This document shows, piece after piece, positions 7,776 through 16,665 of a DNA stretch of 32,313 bases. The notes below the pieces were generated by a model. That model was given only the letters and a program-made list of their open reading frames with translations, did no database searches and was not told the DNA's origin. Source of the stretch: Spirochaetota bacterium (GTDB taxonomy: Bacteria > Spirochaetota > UBA4802 > JAFGJZ01). Each line of letters opens with the position of its first letter. Positions within the stretch are counted from its first letter, which is position 1. Location: positions 1-32,313 of the forward strand of contig JAFGJZ010000051.1 of assembly GCA_016928815.1 (NCBI GenBank). The letters run 5' to 3'. The position numbers were made by a program, and so were the translations under genes.

Positions 7776-9728
7776 ATGAGTTCTGAAAAACACGGAATAG
7801 GAGAGAAATTTAAGTACGGTTTTGACAATTACATGTCAAAAGGCGGTTTCTCCATTTTTTCAGCTTTGATGTTTTTATTTTTTGCTTCTTTCGCATTAAT
7901 GTCAATTGTACGTTTTGTGGCAAATACGATTCTGCCTCAGGAAACTCTTCAGACTGTTAATGACCAGTTCTGGCGTGTTTTTCTTCAGATATCGGATGCC
8001 GGTGCAATTGCGGAAGATACTGACGGAAATATTCTGAATAAAGTAATAGGAATTCTTACAATATTTTTAGGTCTGATTCTGTTTTCAAGTCTTGTTGCTT
8101 TTATTACAAGTCAGTTTGAGGCAAAACTTGATGAATTAAAAAAAGGGAAAAGTCTTGTTATTGAAAAAAATCATACGCTGATTCTCGGTTTCGGCGACAG
8201 GGTTCTTGAAATTATCAGGGAGCTGATCATTGCCAACGAGTCGGAAAAATCACCTGCAGTTGTTGTTCTTTCCGAATTGGAAAAAGATGAGATGGATGAT
8301 TTTTTCCGTGAGAGAATAGAAGACCGTAAAACAACAAGGATCATTACACGTTCCGGATCAACTTCAAGTCTTCAGATTCTGCAGAAAGTAAGCGTGAATT
8401 CGGCTAAATCAATAATTATTCTGAATGATGTCGCAGTTGATGCTTCCGATGATGATAAATTCCTCGGAGATGCGCGTGTTCTTAAAACCATAATGGCTGT
8501 CGTTGCATGCACGGGTGAGGAAAACGTGCCTCCGATTCTTGCGGAACTTCACATGCAGAACCGCAGAAAGCTTGCAGAAAACATTTCTCCGGGAAATATT
8601 TCAATTATAGACGAGCATACAATACTGGCTAAATTAATGGTGCAGACTTCAAGAATTTCGGGCCTTGCTCTTGTTTACAGCAATATGATCGGTTTTGACG
8701 AATGTGAATTCTATTTTTATGAGCCGTCAGATGATTGTATCGGGAAAAAATATATTGATATAATGTTTCACTTCAGGACATCCACAATTTTCGGCTTTAA
8801 GAAAGCTGACGGAGCGATTCTTATTAATCCTGATCCTGAAACTGTTTTTGAGGAAGGGGATAAGCTAATACTTCTTGCAGAGGATGATTCCACCATTAAG
8901 TACCTGAAAAATAAACTTGAATATAAGGCAGCCGCAGGCGAACCTGCCGCAGCTTTGCCGAAAGTAGTTGAGAAGCAGCTGATAATCGGTTGGAGTCAGA
9001 AAGCTGCACCGATTGTTGAGGAATACAGCAAGTATCTGATTGACGGATCTTCAATCGATGTTGTAGTGCATGAACTTAATGCGGAAATGCAGTCTGAATT
9101 TGATCATATTAAATCGGAATATCCGGGCATTAATTTTACCATAACTGCAGCAGACATACAGGATCAGTCAGTGGTAGCCGGTTTAAAACCGGAAAAATAC
9201 GATAATGTCATCATTCTTACAGGAGACGGCGGAAATGCAGAACTTCGTGATTCAGAGACAATCTCAAGACTTATAACTTTCAGACATTATTTTAAGAATC
9301 TTCCTGAGAAAAATGTAAAAACACAGCTGATTACGGAAGTTGCTGATTCTGACAATATAGAAGTAATTCAGGAGGCAGGAGTTAAGGATTTTCTTATTTC
9401 AAATCAGTTTGTTTCCAAAATGTATGCCCAGATTTCCGAAGAACCTGAAGTTTTAAATATATATGAAGATCTTTTTAATCCTGAAGGCAGTGAAGTTTAT
9501 ATCAAGCCTGTTAATCTTTTTCTGTCGAAATTACCGGCGAAAATGTCTTTTGGTGAAATATGCGCATCTGCCATAAAACGCAAGGAAACATGTTTCGGAA
9601 TCAAGGTTTTTGCTGAAGAAAAAAATTCAGATAAAAATTACGGAATATATATTAATCCTGATAAGGATAAGGTGTTCAGTCTGTCGGAAGGTGATGCGCT
9701 CATTACACTTGCTGAAGATGAGTCCTGA
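7776..9728 (+). CDS. CASTOR/POLLUX-type ion channel with RCK/TrkA-N-like domains
   Basis: A 650-residue membrane protein. TM1 is about residues 24-47, a pore loop lies near 66-81 (FLQISDAGAIAED), and TM2 is about 89-112. A long cytoplasmic part follows with nucleotide-binding-like motifs, first LILGFGDRVLEI at about 135-146 and again LIIGWSQKA near residue 315. The spacing and the ANESEK...VVVLSELEKDEM region match the CASTOR/POLLUX/SYM8 channel family, whose filter resembles A-D-A/S-G. These are gated cation channels; K+ or Ca2+ is plausible. The start at 7776 follows AGGAGAGAG; an earlier ATG at 7755 has no such site. A strong terminator follows, so the gene is probably monocistronic. Confidence 0.8.
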   Translation: MSSEKHGIGEKFKYGFDNYMSKGGFSIFSALMFLFFASFALMSIVRFVANTILPQETLQTVNDQFWRVFLQISDAGAIAEDTDGNILNKVIGILTIFLGLILFSSLVAFITSQFEAKLDELKKGKSLVIEKNHTLILGFGDRVLEIIRELIIANESEKSPAVVVLSELEKDEMDDFFRERIEDRKTTRIITRSGSTSSLQILQKVSVNSAKSIIILNDVAVDASDDDKFLGDARVLKTIMAVVACTGEENVPPILAELHMQNRRKLAENISPGNISIIDEHTILAKLMVQTSRISGLALVYSNMIGFDECEFYFYEPSDDCIGKKYIDIMFHFRTSTIFGFKKADGAILINPDPETVFEEGDKLILLAEDDSTIKYLKNKLEYKAAAGEPAAALPKVVEKQLIIGWSQKAAPIVEEYSKYLIDGSSIDVVVHELNAEMQSEFDHIKSEYPGINFTITAADIQDQSVVAGLKPEKYDNVIILTGDGGNAELRDSETISRLITFRHYFKNLPEKNVKTQLITEVADSDNIEVIQEAGVKDFLISNQFVSKMYAQISEEPEVLNIYEDLFNPEGSEVYIKPVNLFLSKLPAKMSFGEICASAIKRKETCFGIKVFAEEKNSDKNYGIYINPDKDKVFSLSEGDALITLAEDES

Positions 9729-9746
9729 TTACATGCAAATACTCTG

Positions 9747-9771
9747 AAAGCAGCCGAAAGGCTGCTTTTTT
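9747..9771 (+). terminator. Rho-independent terminator of the channel gene
   Basis: Stem AAAGCAGCC (9747-9755), GAAA loop, GGCTGCTTT (9760-9768), ending in a run of T. Confidence 0.9.
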
Positions 9772-9839
9772 AACGTCCGAAGTCCGGATTCGCTGAAAAT
9801 TAATACTATGTTAAAATTCATTAATTAATTTTTTCATAA

Positions 9840-9878
9840 TTGACATATGTATCCCGTATTTTACTAAGAGAAATACGG
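9840..9878 (+). promoter_or_regulatory. Candidate transketolase promoter with overlapping hairpin
   Basis: TTGACA at 9840-9845 is a good -35 box; the -10 is weak (TACTAA near 9862, spacing 16). An inverted repeat, CCGTATTT (9854-9861) and AAATACGG (9871-9878), brackets that -10 position, as an operator would. Confidence 0.4.
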
Positions 9879-9923
9879 ATTTATTGTCTTAATTAAATGA
9901 AATTTAAATTCTGGAGTTATAAA

Positions 9924-11876
9924 ATGAATGAAACCTTAAAAAAACAGCTTGATGCATTTGCCTGTTCAATAAGAACACTGTCCATGGATGCAATTCAGGC
10001 CGCAAAATCAGGCCATCCGGGTCTTCCGCTTGGGTGCGCTGAATTGGGAGCACTGCTGTTCTCACTTGTTTTAAAACATGATCCTGAGAATCCAGGGTGG
10101 GAAAACAGAGACAGATTTGTTCTGTCTGCAGGACACGGATCCATGTTTCTATATTCTCTTCTGCATCTTACAGGTTATGATCTGCCTCTTGAAGACGTAA
10201 AACGTTTCAGACAGTCCAATTCACTTACACCCGGGCATCCTGAATTCGGTCATACTGCTGGTGTTGAAACAACTACCGGTCCATTGGGAGCCGGATTTTC
10301 AAATGCTGTAGGAATGGCGATTGCCGAATCGGTTCTTGCCGCTAAATTCAACAAAGGTTCAAATACACCTGTTGATCATTATACCTGGTCTCTTGCCGGT
10401 GACGGATGCATGATGGAAGGAGTTACTCAGGAAGCGGCTTCTCTGGCAGGACACCTGAAGCTTGGAAAGCTAATTGTTTTCTATGATTCCAATAAAATTA
10501 CGATCGAAGGTAATACGGATCTCGCATTTACTGAAGACGTAGCTGCCCGTTTCAGTGCATACGGCTGGCAGATTCTGAAATGCAGCGGTTATGATTATGA
10601 TGCAATGCTGGAAAACATTCAGAAGGCTAAAGATGAAACAAACCGTCCTTCTCTGATCGTACTTGAAACTAAAATCGGTAAAGGAGCACCGACAAAAGCC
10701 GGTTCTCATGAGGTCCATGGCGCTCCTCTTGGTGCGGATGAGATAAAGGCATTCCGCAAAGAAAACGGAATAGATGAGAATGAAGCATTTTTCATTCATC
10801 CGGAAGTGGCTCCGTTTATTAAAGAACGTAAGGCTGAATGGACAAAACAGCGTCAGCAGTGGAATTCGGATTTTGAAAAATGGTCTTCAGCAAATAAAGA
10901 TTTACATAAAGAATGGGACAGCTGGTATTCCGGAAATTTTGATGTCAAATTCCCGGAATTTAAAACAGGAGACAGCATTGCAACAAGATCAGCAAGCGGT
11001 CAGGTTCTTCAGACTGTTGCCGATACATTTCCTTCTCTAATTGGAGGAAGCGCTGACCTGGCACCTTCAAACAATACGAATATGAAAGGGAAAGGCGATT
11101 ATTCAGCTGATGACAGACTTGGAAGAAATATGCATTTCGGAATCAGGGAGCATGCTATGGGCGGAATTGCCAATGGAATGCTTATTCATGGCGGACTTAG
11201 AACCTACTGCGCGACATTTCTCGTGTTTTCCGATTACATGCGTGCGCCTGTACGTCTGGCTTCTTTGATGAATATTCCTCAGATATTTGTATTTACTCAT
11301 GATTCAATTTTTGTCGGTGAGGACGGTCCTACACATCAGCCGATTGAACATGTTGAGTCATTGCGGATTATTCCGGGCATGCTTGTTCTTCGTCCGGGAG
11401 ATGCACAGGAGACAGCTGAAGCATGGAAATTCCTTTTGAATGAAAAGAAACGTGCCGGAGTAATTCTGTTAACAAGACAGAATCTGGAAGTTTTTGAAAA
11501 ATCAGACAAAAACTGGAAAGATAACATTAAAAAAGGCGCTTATATTGTTCAGGACGGAGGTTCTGATCCTGATACAGTTGTTTTCGCAACAGGATCTGAA
11601 GTAAATATGGCAATAAAAGCGGCTTCAATGACAGATAAGAAAGTAAGAATTATTTCCGTACTTTCACGGGAACTGTTTTTCTCTGATACAAAATATGTTG
11701 ATCAGCTTGTTCCTGCAAAATGCCGCAAGGTGTCTGTTGAAGCCGGTGTTACTACAGGTTGGGGACGTTATACGGATGAACAGTTCGGAATAGACAGGTT
11801 CGGTCTATGCGGACCGGCTGAAGAAGTTGCTGAGGCTCTGGGTTTTACCGCAAAAAAATTAGCTGCAATTTTATAA
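9924..11876 (+). CDS. tkt: Transketolase
   Basis: A thiamine-diphosphate enzyme of the non-oxidative pentose phosphate pathway, moving two-carbon units between sugar phosphates in the cytoplasm. At 650 residues it has the usual full length. Visible features are AAKSGHPGLPLG near the N-terminus, the SAGHGS motif (about residue 70), the ThDP/Mg motif beginning GDGCMMEG at about 159 and ending near YDSNKITIEG, and the C-terminal THDSIFVGEDGPTHQP and RPGDAQETAEAW regions. The ATG at 9924 is preferred because CTGGAG is seven bases upstream; an in-frame ATG at 9897 lacks a site. It is flanked by terminators on both sides, so it is probably a single-gene transcript. Confidence 0.95.
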   Translation: MNETLKKQLDAFACSIRTLSMDAIQAAKSGHPGLPLGCAELGALLFSLVLKHDPENPGWENRDRFVLSAGHGSMFLYSLLHLTGYDLPLEDVKRFRQSNSLTPGHPEFGHTAGVETTTGPLGAGFSNAVGMAIAESVLAAKFNKGSNTPVDHYTWSLAGDGCMMEGVTQEAASLAGHLKLGKLIVFYDSNKITIEGNTDLAFTEDVAARFSAYGWQILKCSGYDYDAMLENIQKAKDETNRPSLIVLETKIGKGAPTKAGSHEVHGAPLGADEIKAFRKENGIDENEAFFIHPEVAPFIKERKAEWTKQRQQWNSDFEKWSSANKDLHKEWDSWYSGNFDVKFPEFKTGDSIATRSASGQVLQTVADTFPSLIGGSADLAPSNNTNMKGKGDYSADDRLGRNMHFGIREHAMGGIANGMLIHGGLRTYCATFLVFSDYMRAPVRLASLMNIPQIFVFTHDSIFVGEDGPTHQPIEHVESLRIIPGMLVLRPGDAQETAEAWKFLLNEKKRAGVILLTRQNLEVFEKSDKNWKDNIKKGAYIVQDGGSDPDTVVFATGSEVNMAIKAASMTDKKVRIISVLSRELFFSDTKYVDQLVPAKCRKVSVEAGVTTGWGRYTDEQFGIDRFGLCGPAEEVAEALGFTAKKLAAIL

Positions 11877-11886
11877 GATCAACCTT

Positions 11887-11919
11887 ATTCACTGCACTTC
11901 ATTTCAAAGTGCAGTGAAT
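11887..11919 (+). terminator. Transketolase terminator
   Basis: A perfect 13-base stem (ATTCACTGCACTT at 11887-11899, complement at 11907-11919) with a seven-base loop, followed by ATTTTAT. The T-tract is modest. Confidence 0.75.
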
Positions 11920-12105
11920 ATTTTATCTGCTTTTCTTTTACATTTTCTTTATTATATCTATCATCAATATCTTAATATGTTTATAATTTATTTCTGTTTA
12001 TCAAAGGCTGTTTGTCTGATGAATATCTGATTATCAGTTTTATGTTGATTTCTTAAATGATATGTGATAAATGTTGGAAAATCAGAATTATTATCCGGAG
12101 ATAAT

Positions 12106-12561
12106 ATGGGAAACACAATTAGATATATTCATACAAACATTATTGCAAAGAACTGGAAGAGTCTTTCAGATTTCTATATTAATGTTTTCGGATGTGTTCC
12201 GCTTTATCCGGAAAGAAATCTATCTGGAGAATGGCTGGATAAAATTACTGAAATTAAAGATGTCAAGATTAGAGGGGTTCATCTTCAGCTGCCCGGATAT
12301 GAGAATGGACCGACTTTAGAAATTTTTCAATATGATCCGGAAAATCTGTCAGACTCTGATCCTCAGATAAGCAGACAGGGATTTGCACACATTGCGTTTT
12401 TTACAGATGATGTTGATGAATTAATTCATAAAGTGATTGAATATGGCGGAAAAATAACAGGTGAAAAAATCATAGAAGAAATTCATGGACTTGGAGTACT
12501 TACTGTTGTTTATATGAGGGATCCGGAAGGAAATTTTATTGAGCTGCAGAACAGGAAGTAA
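12106..12561 (+). CDS. VOC-family protein (glyoxalase/dioxygenase superfamily)
   Basis: A 151-residue small metalloprotein with two beta-alpha-beta-beta-beta repeats. Candidate metal ligands are in the expected places: H9 (RYIHTN), E72 (TLEIFQY), H95 (GFAHIAF) and E146 (GNFIELQ). The DPEGNFIEL signature is typical of glyoxalase I-like and dioxygenase-like VOC enzymes. Lactoylglutathione lyase, methylmalonyl-CoA epimerase-like or other activities cannot be told apart from this sequence. The ATG at 12106 has CCGGAG five bases upstream; an earlier in-frame GTG at 12064 lacks support. It stands alone, convergent with the prenyltransferase gene. Confidence 0.85.
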   Translation: MGNTIRYIHTNIIAKNWKSLSDFYINVFGCVPLYPERNLSGEWLDKITEIKDVKIRGVHLQLPGYENGPTLEIFQYDPENLSDSDPQISRQGFAHIAFFTDDVDELIHKVIEYGGKITGEKIIEEIHGLGVLTVVYMRDPEGNFIELQNRK

Positions 12562-12635
12562 TTAAATAACGAATTCCATATTTCCTGAATTTTTAATTAA
12601 TATCCGCATTATCAGATTTTTTTTCAGATTTTAGC

Positions 12636-12665
12636 AGAGAGTTTCTGTAAAAACAGAAACTCTCT
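12636..12665. terminator. Shared hairpin between convergent genes
   Basis: A perfect 12-base stem, AGAGAGTTTCTG (12636-12647) and its complement (12654-12665), lies between the stops of the VOC gene and the minus-strand prenyltransferase gene. Neither side has a classical U-tract, but the position and stem strength suggest a bidirectional terminator. Confidence 0.6.
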
Positions 12666-12671
12666 TAAACA

Positions 12672-13598
12672 TTATAGATAAATAATGAGTCCGATTATCA
12701 GAAACAATGAAAAAAGCATATGCATTAGTACGGTTTTTTTTGCCACTTGTTTTAATTTTTCAACATTATCATGATTCTTTACAATTGAAATTATTGTTCC
12801 GGGAAGTAAAATTACATAGGGAATTAGGCTTAATAGAACCGGAAAACTGCTGTGACCGAAAAAATAATATATGCTTAATACATTCAGAATTACTGCAGAT
12901 TGAACAGCAGCATAAAGCAGGGATGAAAAACGTGTACCTGTTCGTGAAATAATTCCGTGTTTGCCGCTTTTCCTGTCTGCATCAATATCGATCATCTGTC
13001 CTACCAGAAGAATTGAAAGTGTGCTTAATCCGGATAACGGCATTAGCAATAGAATTTCTGTGTTTACTCCAGTATTCTGAGCAACTGACGCCATTGTAAC
13101 TGCCATTGGACCAAAAGAAAACCAGACTGATATTTCACCCAGCCCACGATATGCAAGTTTAACCGGTGCTGCTGTATAATATTTACTGAAAAAAGCTGAT
13201 ATCACAAACAGGCTCCAAAGATAAATCCATAACTTCTTATCGATAAAAAACATAAGAGCGGCAGTTGAGAAAAAAGCAATTATCAGTGCAGTTCTTGCAA
13301 TAAAATACATCTGATTCATTAATTCCGGGCTGTCCTGTAGGACTCCGGAACCTCCGCTGAATTCGTTTCGATGTTCATTAACCTTATCAGTGCCCTGAAT
13401 TGTGTCATAGATGTCATTATATACATTTGTTGCAGCATGCAGAGTAATTCCTGAAATTAGAGCCAGAACAAACCCTGAAACATTTACTGATCCGTTTATT
13501 TTTATGCAAAGTAAAGTTCCTGTAAGTAACGGTGCAATAATTGAGGATAAAAACGGTGCCCTTGTCATTTGAAGCAGAGAAGGTTTTGATTCTTTCAT
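12672..13598 (-). CDS. UbiA-family prenyltransferase (MenA-like)
   Basis: A 308-residue integral membrane protein with eight or nine predicted helices. It carries both Asp-rich motifs of UbiA enzymes: NVYNDIYDTIQGTD (N61, D62, D65) and DIDADRKSGK (D204, D206, D208). The YTAAPVKLAYRGLGE segment resembles MenA, which attaches a polyprenyl chain to dihydroxynaphthoate in menaquinone synthesis. Other UbiA activities with different acceptors are possible, and no other men gene is in view. The ribosome binding site reads AAAAGGAAC upstream of the ATG. It is transcribed divergently from the polyprenol kinase-DUF92 fusion, which could supply its prenyl diphosphate donor. Confidence 0.85.
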   Translation of the reverse strand: MKESKPSLLQMTRAPFLSSIIAPLLTGTLLCIKINGSVNVSGFVLALISGITLHAATNVYNDIYDTIQGTDKVNEHRNEFSGGSGVLQDSPELMNQMYFIARTALIIAFFSTAALMFFIDKKLWIYLWSLFVISAFFSKYYTAAPVKLAYRGLGEISVWFSFGPMAVTMASVAQNTGVNTEILLLMPLSGLSTLSILLVGQMIDIDADRKSGKHGIISRTGTRFSSLLYAAVQSAVILNVLSIYYFFGHSSFPVLLSLIPYVILLPGTIISIVKNHDNVEKLKQVAKKTVLMHMLFSLFLIIGLIIYL

Positions 13599-13738
13599 AG
13601 TATCGTTCCTTTTAGTACTGGTTTATTCATTGATAAATTTTAATTTAAAAATTGATATAAAAATTTAAAAAAAAATGACATAAAAGATAATATCAGGATT
13701 TAACCGGCTGATTCACAGTTTTTGTTTTGTAAATCAAC

Positions 13739-13767
13739 TTGACGTAAACTTCAGATAAATGCATAAA
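13739..13767 (+). promoter_or_regulatory. Candidate promoter of the kinase fusion gene
   Basis: TTGACG at 13739-13744 and CATAAA at 13762-13767 with a 17-base spacer, about 40 bases before the start codon. Confidence 0.4.
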
Positions 13768-13808
13768 ATAAGAACTATGGCACTTTTGAAGAATAGAAGG
13801 GAGAAGGA

Positions 13809-15215
13809 TTGAGACAATTTATAAATTTGCGGGTTTTTGTAATTTTTATAGTTTATGTACTGCTGATAATTTCTCTTCAAAAGCTGTCGGGTAACAGCCG
13901 GAAAAATAAGGGTTTAATCAGGAAAGCAGTACATTTTATAACTGGACTTACAGTTTTTATTCTTTCCTACTGCATTGATAAAAAATTAATGTTATTATTA
14001 TTAGCCTGCGGATCAGTTTTTTCATTAGTTACATATAAATTCAGAAAAATTAATTACATTCATACAACTTCCGGCAAAAGTCTTGGAACGGTCTTCTATC
14101 CTCTGGGTCTGCTTGTATCATTTTCCATGCTGTATGATATGCCTCTTTTTTATTTCAGAACAGTATTAATGATTCTGACGCTATCCGATACTGCTGCCTG
14201 GTTAGCCGGCATTAAAAATGAAAAAAATTTGAGATTTACAATTTTAAAAGATGAGAAAAGTATTCTGGGATCAGCTGCTTTTGCAGTATCAGCATATTTG
14301 ATTCATCTGGTTTTATTCCCGCAATCGTTTCCGCAAATTTATCTTTATAGTCTGCTTTCTGTAATTGCAGCAGTAAATTTTGAGATTATTTCCGCAAGAG
14401 GTTCAGATAATTTTTCAATACCGGCAGGCTGTTCTCTTTTTTTTATTCTGGGAGAAAAATATTCTCTAAATGCAGGCGGATTGATTTTAATTGTTCTGAT
14501 AACTGCTGCAGGCTCTGTTATGCTATATAAAAAGAAAAAGATAACAAGATACGGTTGTATAGCGGTCTATTTTCTCGGTGTTTATTTTTTTGGCATGCTG
14601 GGGTCTTCGTGGAGTATTCCTGTTGTAGCATTTTTTCTGTCATCAGTTTTATTCACCGGAATTAATGGTGCAGTAAACCATAAATCTGAAAATACAAATA
14701 AAAGGAATATCTGGCAGGTTTTTGCAAATATAATTTTTGCAGTGTTGTCTTCTTTCGGTTTCAAAATCACCGGAAATGTAATTTTTATTTATTTTTATAT
14801 AACCTTAATCGCTGCGGTTACAGCAGATACATGGGCAAGTGAGTTGGGACCGGTTTTCAGCAGGAAATGTTTTTCCATAAGGGAACTTAAATTTAAAGAT
14901 TCCGGAGTTTCCGGAGGAATATCTTTATATGGAACATTAATTGCTGCTGCCGGTTCATTGATGATGTCGTTTCTATCATATTATCTGTTTTTTAAAAAAT
15001 ATGATTTTTGTTTGACCGGTGTAATAGCTTTTAGCGGATTTTTAGCGGCATTTGTTGATTCATTGCTTGGAGCATACCTTGAACCAGTACTCTTAAACAT
15101 AAAGATTTTTAACAGAATTGGTACTGAAGATTCAGTAAATCCAAATGATATAGTGAACGTGCTGTCCACTTTAACTGCACCGGTTTTTTTTGCATTCTTC
15201 AGAATAATTGTCTGA
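13809..15215 (+). CDS. Fused phytol/polyprenol kinase (VTE5-like) and DUF92 (VTE6-like) membrane protein
   Basis: A 468-residue polytopic membrane protein. Residues 1-240 resemble CTP-dependent phytol/dolichol kinases: RKAVHFITG (39-46), GKSLGTVFYPLG (89-100), LSDTAAWLAG (125-134) and KSILGSAAF (150-158). Residues 250-468 match DUF92: TADTWASELGPVFS (338-351), GVSGGISLYGTL (366-377) and FVDSLLGAYLE (415-425). In plants and cyanobacteria VTE5 phosphorylates phytol and the DUF92 protein VTE6 adds the second phosphate, so one polypeptide may convert an isoprenoid alcohol to its diphosphate. The start is a TTG with AAGGGAG five bases upstream; there is no suitable ATG for many codons. Divergent neighbour: a UbiA prenyltransferase. 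Confidence 0.8.
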   Translation: MRQFINLRVFVIFIVYVLLIISLQKLSGNSRKNKGLIRKAVHFITGLTVFILSYCIDKKLMLLLLACGSVFSLVTYKFRKINYIHTTSGKSLGTVFYPLGLLVSFSMLYDMPLFYFRTVLMILTLSDTAAWLAGIKNEKNLRFTILKDEKSILGSAAFAVSAYLIHLVLFPQSFPQIYLYSLLSVIAAVNFEIISARGSDNFSIPAGCSLFFILGEKYSLNAGGLILIVLITAAGSVMLYKKKKITRYGCIAVYFLGVYFFGMLGSSWSIPVVAFFLSSVLFTGINGAVNHKSENTNKRNIWQVFANIIFAVLSSFGFKITGNVIFIYFYITLIAAVTADTWASELGPVFSRKCFSIRELKFKDSGVSGGISLYGTLIAAAGSLMMSFLSYYLFFKKYDFCLTGVIAFSGFLAAFVDSLLGAYLEPVLLNIKIFNRIGTEDSVNPNDIVNVLSTLTAPVFFAFFRIIV

Positions 15216-15248
15216 ATAGGAACCTTTACCGTAATTTCAGTTCCTATT
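15215..15248 (+). terminator. Hairpin after the kinase fusion gene
   Basis: AATAGGAAC (15215-15223) and GTTCCTATT (15240-15248) are perfect complements immediately after the stop codon. There is no U-tract, so termination is only likely. Confidence 0.45.
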
Positions 15249-15257
15249 AATATGAAA

Positions 15258-15305
15258 AATCCCGTATTATTTAAAATTCCTTATAGAATTTAAAAATACG
15301 GGATT
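15258..15305 (-). terminator. Terminator of the aldo/keto reductase gene
   Basis: AATCCCGTATT (15258-15268) and AATACGGGATT (15295-15305) form a perfect stem, extended inward by an AT-rich near-complement. On the minus strand the stem is followed by TTTTT, as expected for the gene ending at 15347. Confidence 0.75.
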
Positions 15306-15346
15306 AAGTTAGTGTTTAAATCAGACTTTGAACTATTACAGGAATT

Positions 15347-16477
15347 TTACTCTCCGAAAAGTTCAACTGTTTCCTTAAGTGATTTGATTATTTCAATGTT
15401 TTGAGGACATTTTGTTTCACATTCCCCGCACTCAACGCAACCGGATGCACGTGATTTCCCTTTTAAATTAAAGTTATAATCTCCTTTTGATTTGTCCAGA
15501 TTATTAAACATGTAATAACTGTTGACCATTGAAAAACATTCAGGAATGTTAACTCCGTGGGGACACGGCATGCAGTAGCGGCATTTTGTGCACGGAACTT
15601 TTATTCTTTCCGTATAAATTTTTTTGACGCGTGAAATAAGCTGCATGTCTTTATCTGTAAGGACATTGTAGTCTTTTTTTCCGGCAAATTCAATATTTTG
15701 AGCCAGCTGCGTTTCGGTACTCATTCCGCTTAAAACAACATCAACCCCGTCCTGATTCCAGAGCCATTTTAATGCCCATTCAGCTGGAGAATGTTTTATT
15801 GCTGCCTCTTCCCAGATTGCAGCTACATCATCCGGAAGATTTTCTGCAAGTTTTCCTCCGAGCAGAGGTTCCATTATTATAACATCAATACCTTTACTGA
15901 CTGCAAGATCAAATCCCTTTCTTCCGGCCTGATAGTTCTCGTTTACGTAATTATACTGAATCTGACAGAAATCCCAGTTATATGATTCAATGATTGTATT
16001 GAAAACGGGTTGTTCATCGTGAAATGAAAATCCGATATGTCTGATTTTACCTTCAGATTTTATTTTATCCATAAATTCAAAAATTCCGAGTTTTACGAGA
16101 TTGTTCCAGAAATCTGTATTGAGTGCATGAATGAGATAATAATCGATATAGTCAGTCTGAAGACGCTTCAGCTGTTCATTTAAATATTTATCCATATCAT
16201 CACGTGTATGAATTGCCCAGCTTGGAAGCTTTGTCGCAAGAAAGATGTTTTTGCGCCGACCGCCTGACAGAACCTTGCCGACAAAAGGTTCACTTTGTCC
16301 GTCGTGATATGGATATGCAGTATCAAAGTAATTTATGCCGGATTCAATTGCGGAAAGTATCATCTTTTCGGATCTTTTTTCGTCAATGGAACCGTTATTT
16401 TCTGTCGGGAAACGCATGCATCCGAATCCGAGAACGGAAAGTTTATCACCGCATTTTTTCATTTGTTTGTAATTCAT
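15347..16477 (-). CDS. Aldo/keto reductase with C-terminal 4Fe-4S ferredoxin domain
   Basis: A 376-residue cytoplasmic oxidoreductase. The N-terminal TIM barrel has the aldo/keto reductase tetrad: D52 and Y57 (FDTAYPYH), K83 (LATKLPSW) and H117 (YYLIHALN). The C-terminus has two cysteine clusters, one beginning CTKCRYCMPCP and the second CVECGECETKCP, fitting 4Fe-4S binding. This fused form is common in anaerobes and is usually annotated by fold only; the substrate is unknown. An AGGAG-type site lies before the ATG at 16477. It is divergent from the TPR gene and apparently a single-gene unit. Confidence 0.9.
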   Translation of the reverse strand: MNYKQMKKCGDKLSVLGFGCMRFPTENNGSIDEKRSEKMILSAIESGINYFDTAYPYHDGQSEPFVGKVLSGGRRKNIFLATKLPSWAIHTRDDMDKYLNEQLKRLQTDYIDYYLIHALNTDFWNNLVKLGIFEFMDKIKSEGKIRHIGFSFHDEQPVFNTIIESYNWDFCQIQYNYVNENYQAGRKGFDLAVSKGIDVIIMEPLLGGKLAENLPDDVAAIWEEAAIKHSPAEWALKWLWNQDGVDVVLSGMSTETQLAQNIEFAGKKDYNVLTDKDMQLISRVKKIYTERIKVPCTKCRYCMPCPHGVNIPECFSMVNSYYMFNNLDKSKGDYNFNLKGKSRASGCVECGECETKCPQNIEIIKSLKETVELFGE

Positions 16478-16613
16478 AAGCTGCTCCTTTTATTGCCGGT
16501 TTGACAATGTAAATTTAAGTACTGATTGAATTGATGTTTTTTAAATTAGTAGGTTAATAAAAACATGTCAATCATGAAAAGAAATTAAATTTTAAATATC
16601 ATTTAAAATAAAC

Positions 16614-16641
16614 TTGAAATTGTAATAATCGGATATACAAT
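16614..16641 (+). promoter_or_regulatory. Promoter of the TPR gene
   Basis: TTGAAA (16614-16619), a 16-base spacer, and TACAAT (16636-16641), a near-consensus sigma-70 promoter. The -10 lies just before an in-frame GTG at 16645, which argues for translation starting at the ATG at 16666. Confidence 0.6.
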
Positions 16642-16665
16642 ATTGTGAATTTCCCGGGGGATTTT

